Shown: in pieces, positions 52,479 through 53,170 of the stretch
Position numbering within the stretch: the first letter of the stretch is position 1
Layout of the letters: every line of letters begins with the position of its first letter
DNA from: Chitinispirillales bacterium
Lineage (GTDB): Bacteria; Fibrobacterota; Chitinivibrionia; Chitinivibrionales; Chitinispirillaceae
DNA length: 53,170 nucleotides
NCBI GenBank assembly: GCA_031254105.1
Contig: JAIRVB010000030.1
Span: 1 to 53,170 of the forward strand
Reading direction: 5' to 3'
The notes under the pieces: generated by a model
Databases searched by the model: none
Told to the model about the DNA's origin: nothing
The model's input: only the letters and a program-made list of their open reading frames with translations
Position numbers and translations under genes: made by a program

Positions 52479-53170
52479 ATGAATAACGATACAAGGACAA
52501 ACAGAGAGTACAAAGATAGTGTTTTTACACTACTTTTCAGCGAAAAAGATAAGCTGATTGAATTGTGTAACGCTTTTTTAGATACTAATTACGGGCCTGA
52601 TACAGAAGTGCAGATAACTACACTCAGAAACGTACTGTTTATGGAGCAGGTGAATGATATTTCGTTTGTGATAGATGGAAAAATAGTTGTTCTTATAGAG
52701 CACCAGTCCACTATCAACGAAAACATTCCTTTGCGGATGCTGCTTTATATTGCGCGTGTATACGAGAAAATTTGTGAGAATAAGAACTTATACCGCATAA
52801 ACAGAATAGATATTGCGCGGCCAGAATTTATTGTAGCTTATAACGGTAAAGATGAGTATCCGGATGAACAGGTTTTAAAGCTGTCGGATATGTTCGCCGA
52901 ATGTGGAGAAAAAAATCCGATAGAGCTTGAACTTTTGGTGAAAGTGTATAATATTAATAATGGGCGCAATGTGCATATTGCCCAAAAGAGCCGAACCCTG
53001 AGCGAGTATGAAATATTTATAGATACGGTTCGCAGGTATAAAGAGGAAACAAATAATTTAGCCGATGCGGTAACACAGGCAGTAAAAGAGTGTATTGACA
53101 AAAATATATTAAAAACGTTCCTGAACAACCACGGAAGTGAGGTTACAAATATGCTTTTGACAGAATGGAA
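52479..53170 (+). CDS. Rpn-family PD-(D/E)XK recombination-promoting nuclease/putative transposase, partial
   Basis: The gene starts at the ATG at 52479 with GGGAG upstream and runs out of the window. The translation has the family pattern: NREYKDSVFTLLFSEKDKLIELCNAFL at the start, NDISFVIDGKIVVLIEHQSTINENIPLRMLLYIARVYEKI in the nuclease core (Asp, Glu-x-Gln motif), and PEFIVAYNGKDEYP after. Rpn proteins nick DNA and raise RecA-independent recombination; they occur in many copies in spirochaetes and FCB bacteria. The C-terminal part is missing only because the window ends. Confidence 0.88.
   Translation, partial: MNNDTRTNREYKDSVFTLLFSEKDKLIELCNAFLDTNYGPDTEVQITTLRNVLFMEQVNDISFVIDGKIVVLIEHQSTINENIPLRMLLYIARVYEKICENKNLYRINRIDIARPEFIVAYNGKDEYPDEQVLKLSDMFAECGEKNPIELELLVKVYNINNGRNVHIAQKSRTLSEYEIFIDTVRRYKEETNNLADAVTQAVKECIDKNILKTFLNNHGSEVTNMLLTEW

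Noticed and set aside
1-53170. tRNA or tmRNA genes
   Set aside because: I looked for cloverleaf-type patterns in the intergenic regions and found none I could support by eye.

Overview
The window looks like chromosomal DNA of a Gram-negative, probably anaerobic bacterium. It encodes a POTRA/Omp85 outer-membrane protein, a second predicted beta-barrel protein, a lipoprotein PstS and a type A-like RNase P RNA. The DUF4912 glycosyltransferase/GH57 cluster, the Rpn-family gene and a Bacteroidetes-like Cas9 suggest the FCB group or a neighbour (Fibrobacterota/Chitinivibrionia would fit). The sequence alone does not fix the phylum.

Layout. 0.3-3.6 kb: a TM1266-like regulator, a small membrane protein, an M50 protease with CBS domains, a toxin-antitoxin pair with a broken toxin, and rlmH. 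3.8-8.6 kb: a glucan cluster made of a GT4 glycosyltransferase, a DUF4912-GT4 fusion whose glycosyltransferase half has lost its catalytic residues, and a GH57 branching enzyme. 8.6-16 kb: an accessory, partly very AT-rich island with a decayed DUF1016 nuclease gene, a Pif1-like helicase, an ATP-grasp gene and a STAND-like ATPase gene that converge inside a perfect 22-bp inverted repeat, and a complete tyrosine recombinase. 16-26.7 kb: housekeeping and envelope genes (double GNAT, DUF1905, TsaC, Omp85, rnpB, a TPR protein, a barrel protein, a DUF1189-like protein). 26.8-38.1 kb: a MITE-like element, a hybrid histidine kinase, and a full phosphate regulon pstS-pstC-pstA-pstB-phoU-phoB-phoR-pstS2 followed by a Na/Pi cotransporter. 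Both pstS genes have the same promoter architecture and both products look circularly permuted. 38.5-45 kb: pyrK-pyrD, a frameshifted gloB, argS and a coiled-coil periplasmic protein.

45.3-52 kb: a type II-C CRISPR-Cas locus. Four 22-bp-periodic TGAGTAA iterons precede cas9-cas1-cas2. A tracrRNA gene with a near-consensus promoter follows cas2 directly. A predicted phage-type nuclease gene comes next, and then one solitary 48-nt CRISPR repeat whose first 20 nt pair without mismatch (one G:U) with the tracrRNA anti-repeat. No second repeat is visible, so the locus appears to have an intact effector, adaptation module and tracrRNA but an empty or eroded array. The window ends inside an Rpn-family gene.

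Several dispersed repeat types occur between genes: a palindromic element with an AATGCGGAAATAAT-like core, GGGCGCC hairpins, the MITE-like element and a 34-bp duplicated element. The two best candidates for something undescribed are the inverted-repeat-bounded ATP-grasp/STAND pair beside a recombinase, and the array-less type II-C locus with iterons in front of cas9.
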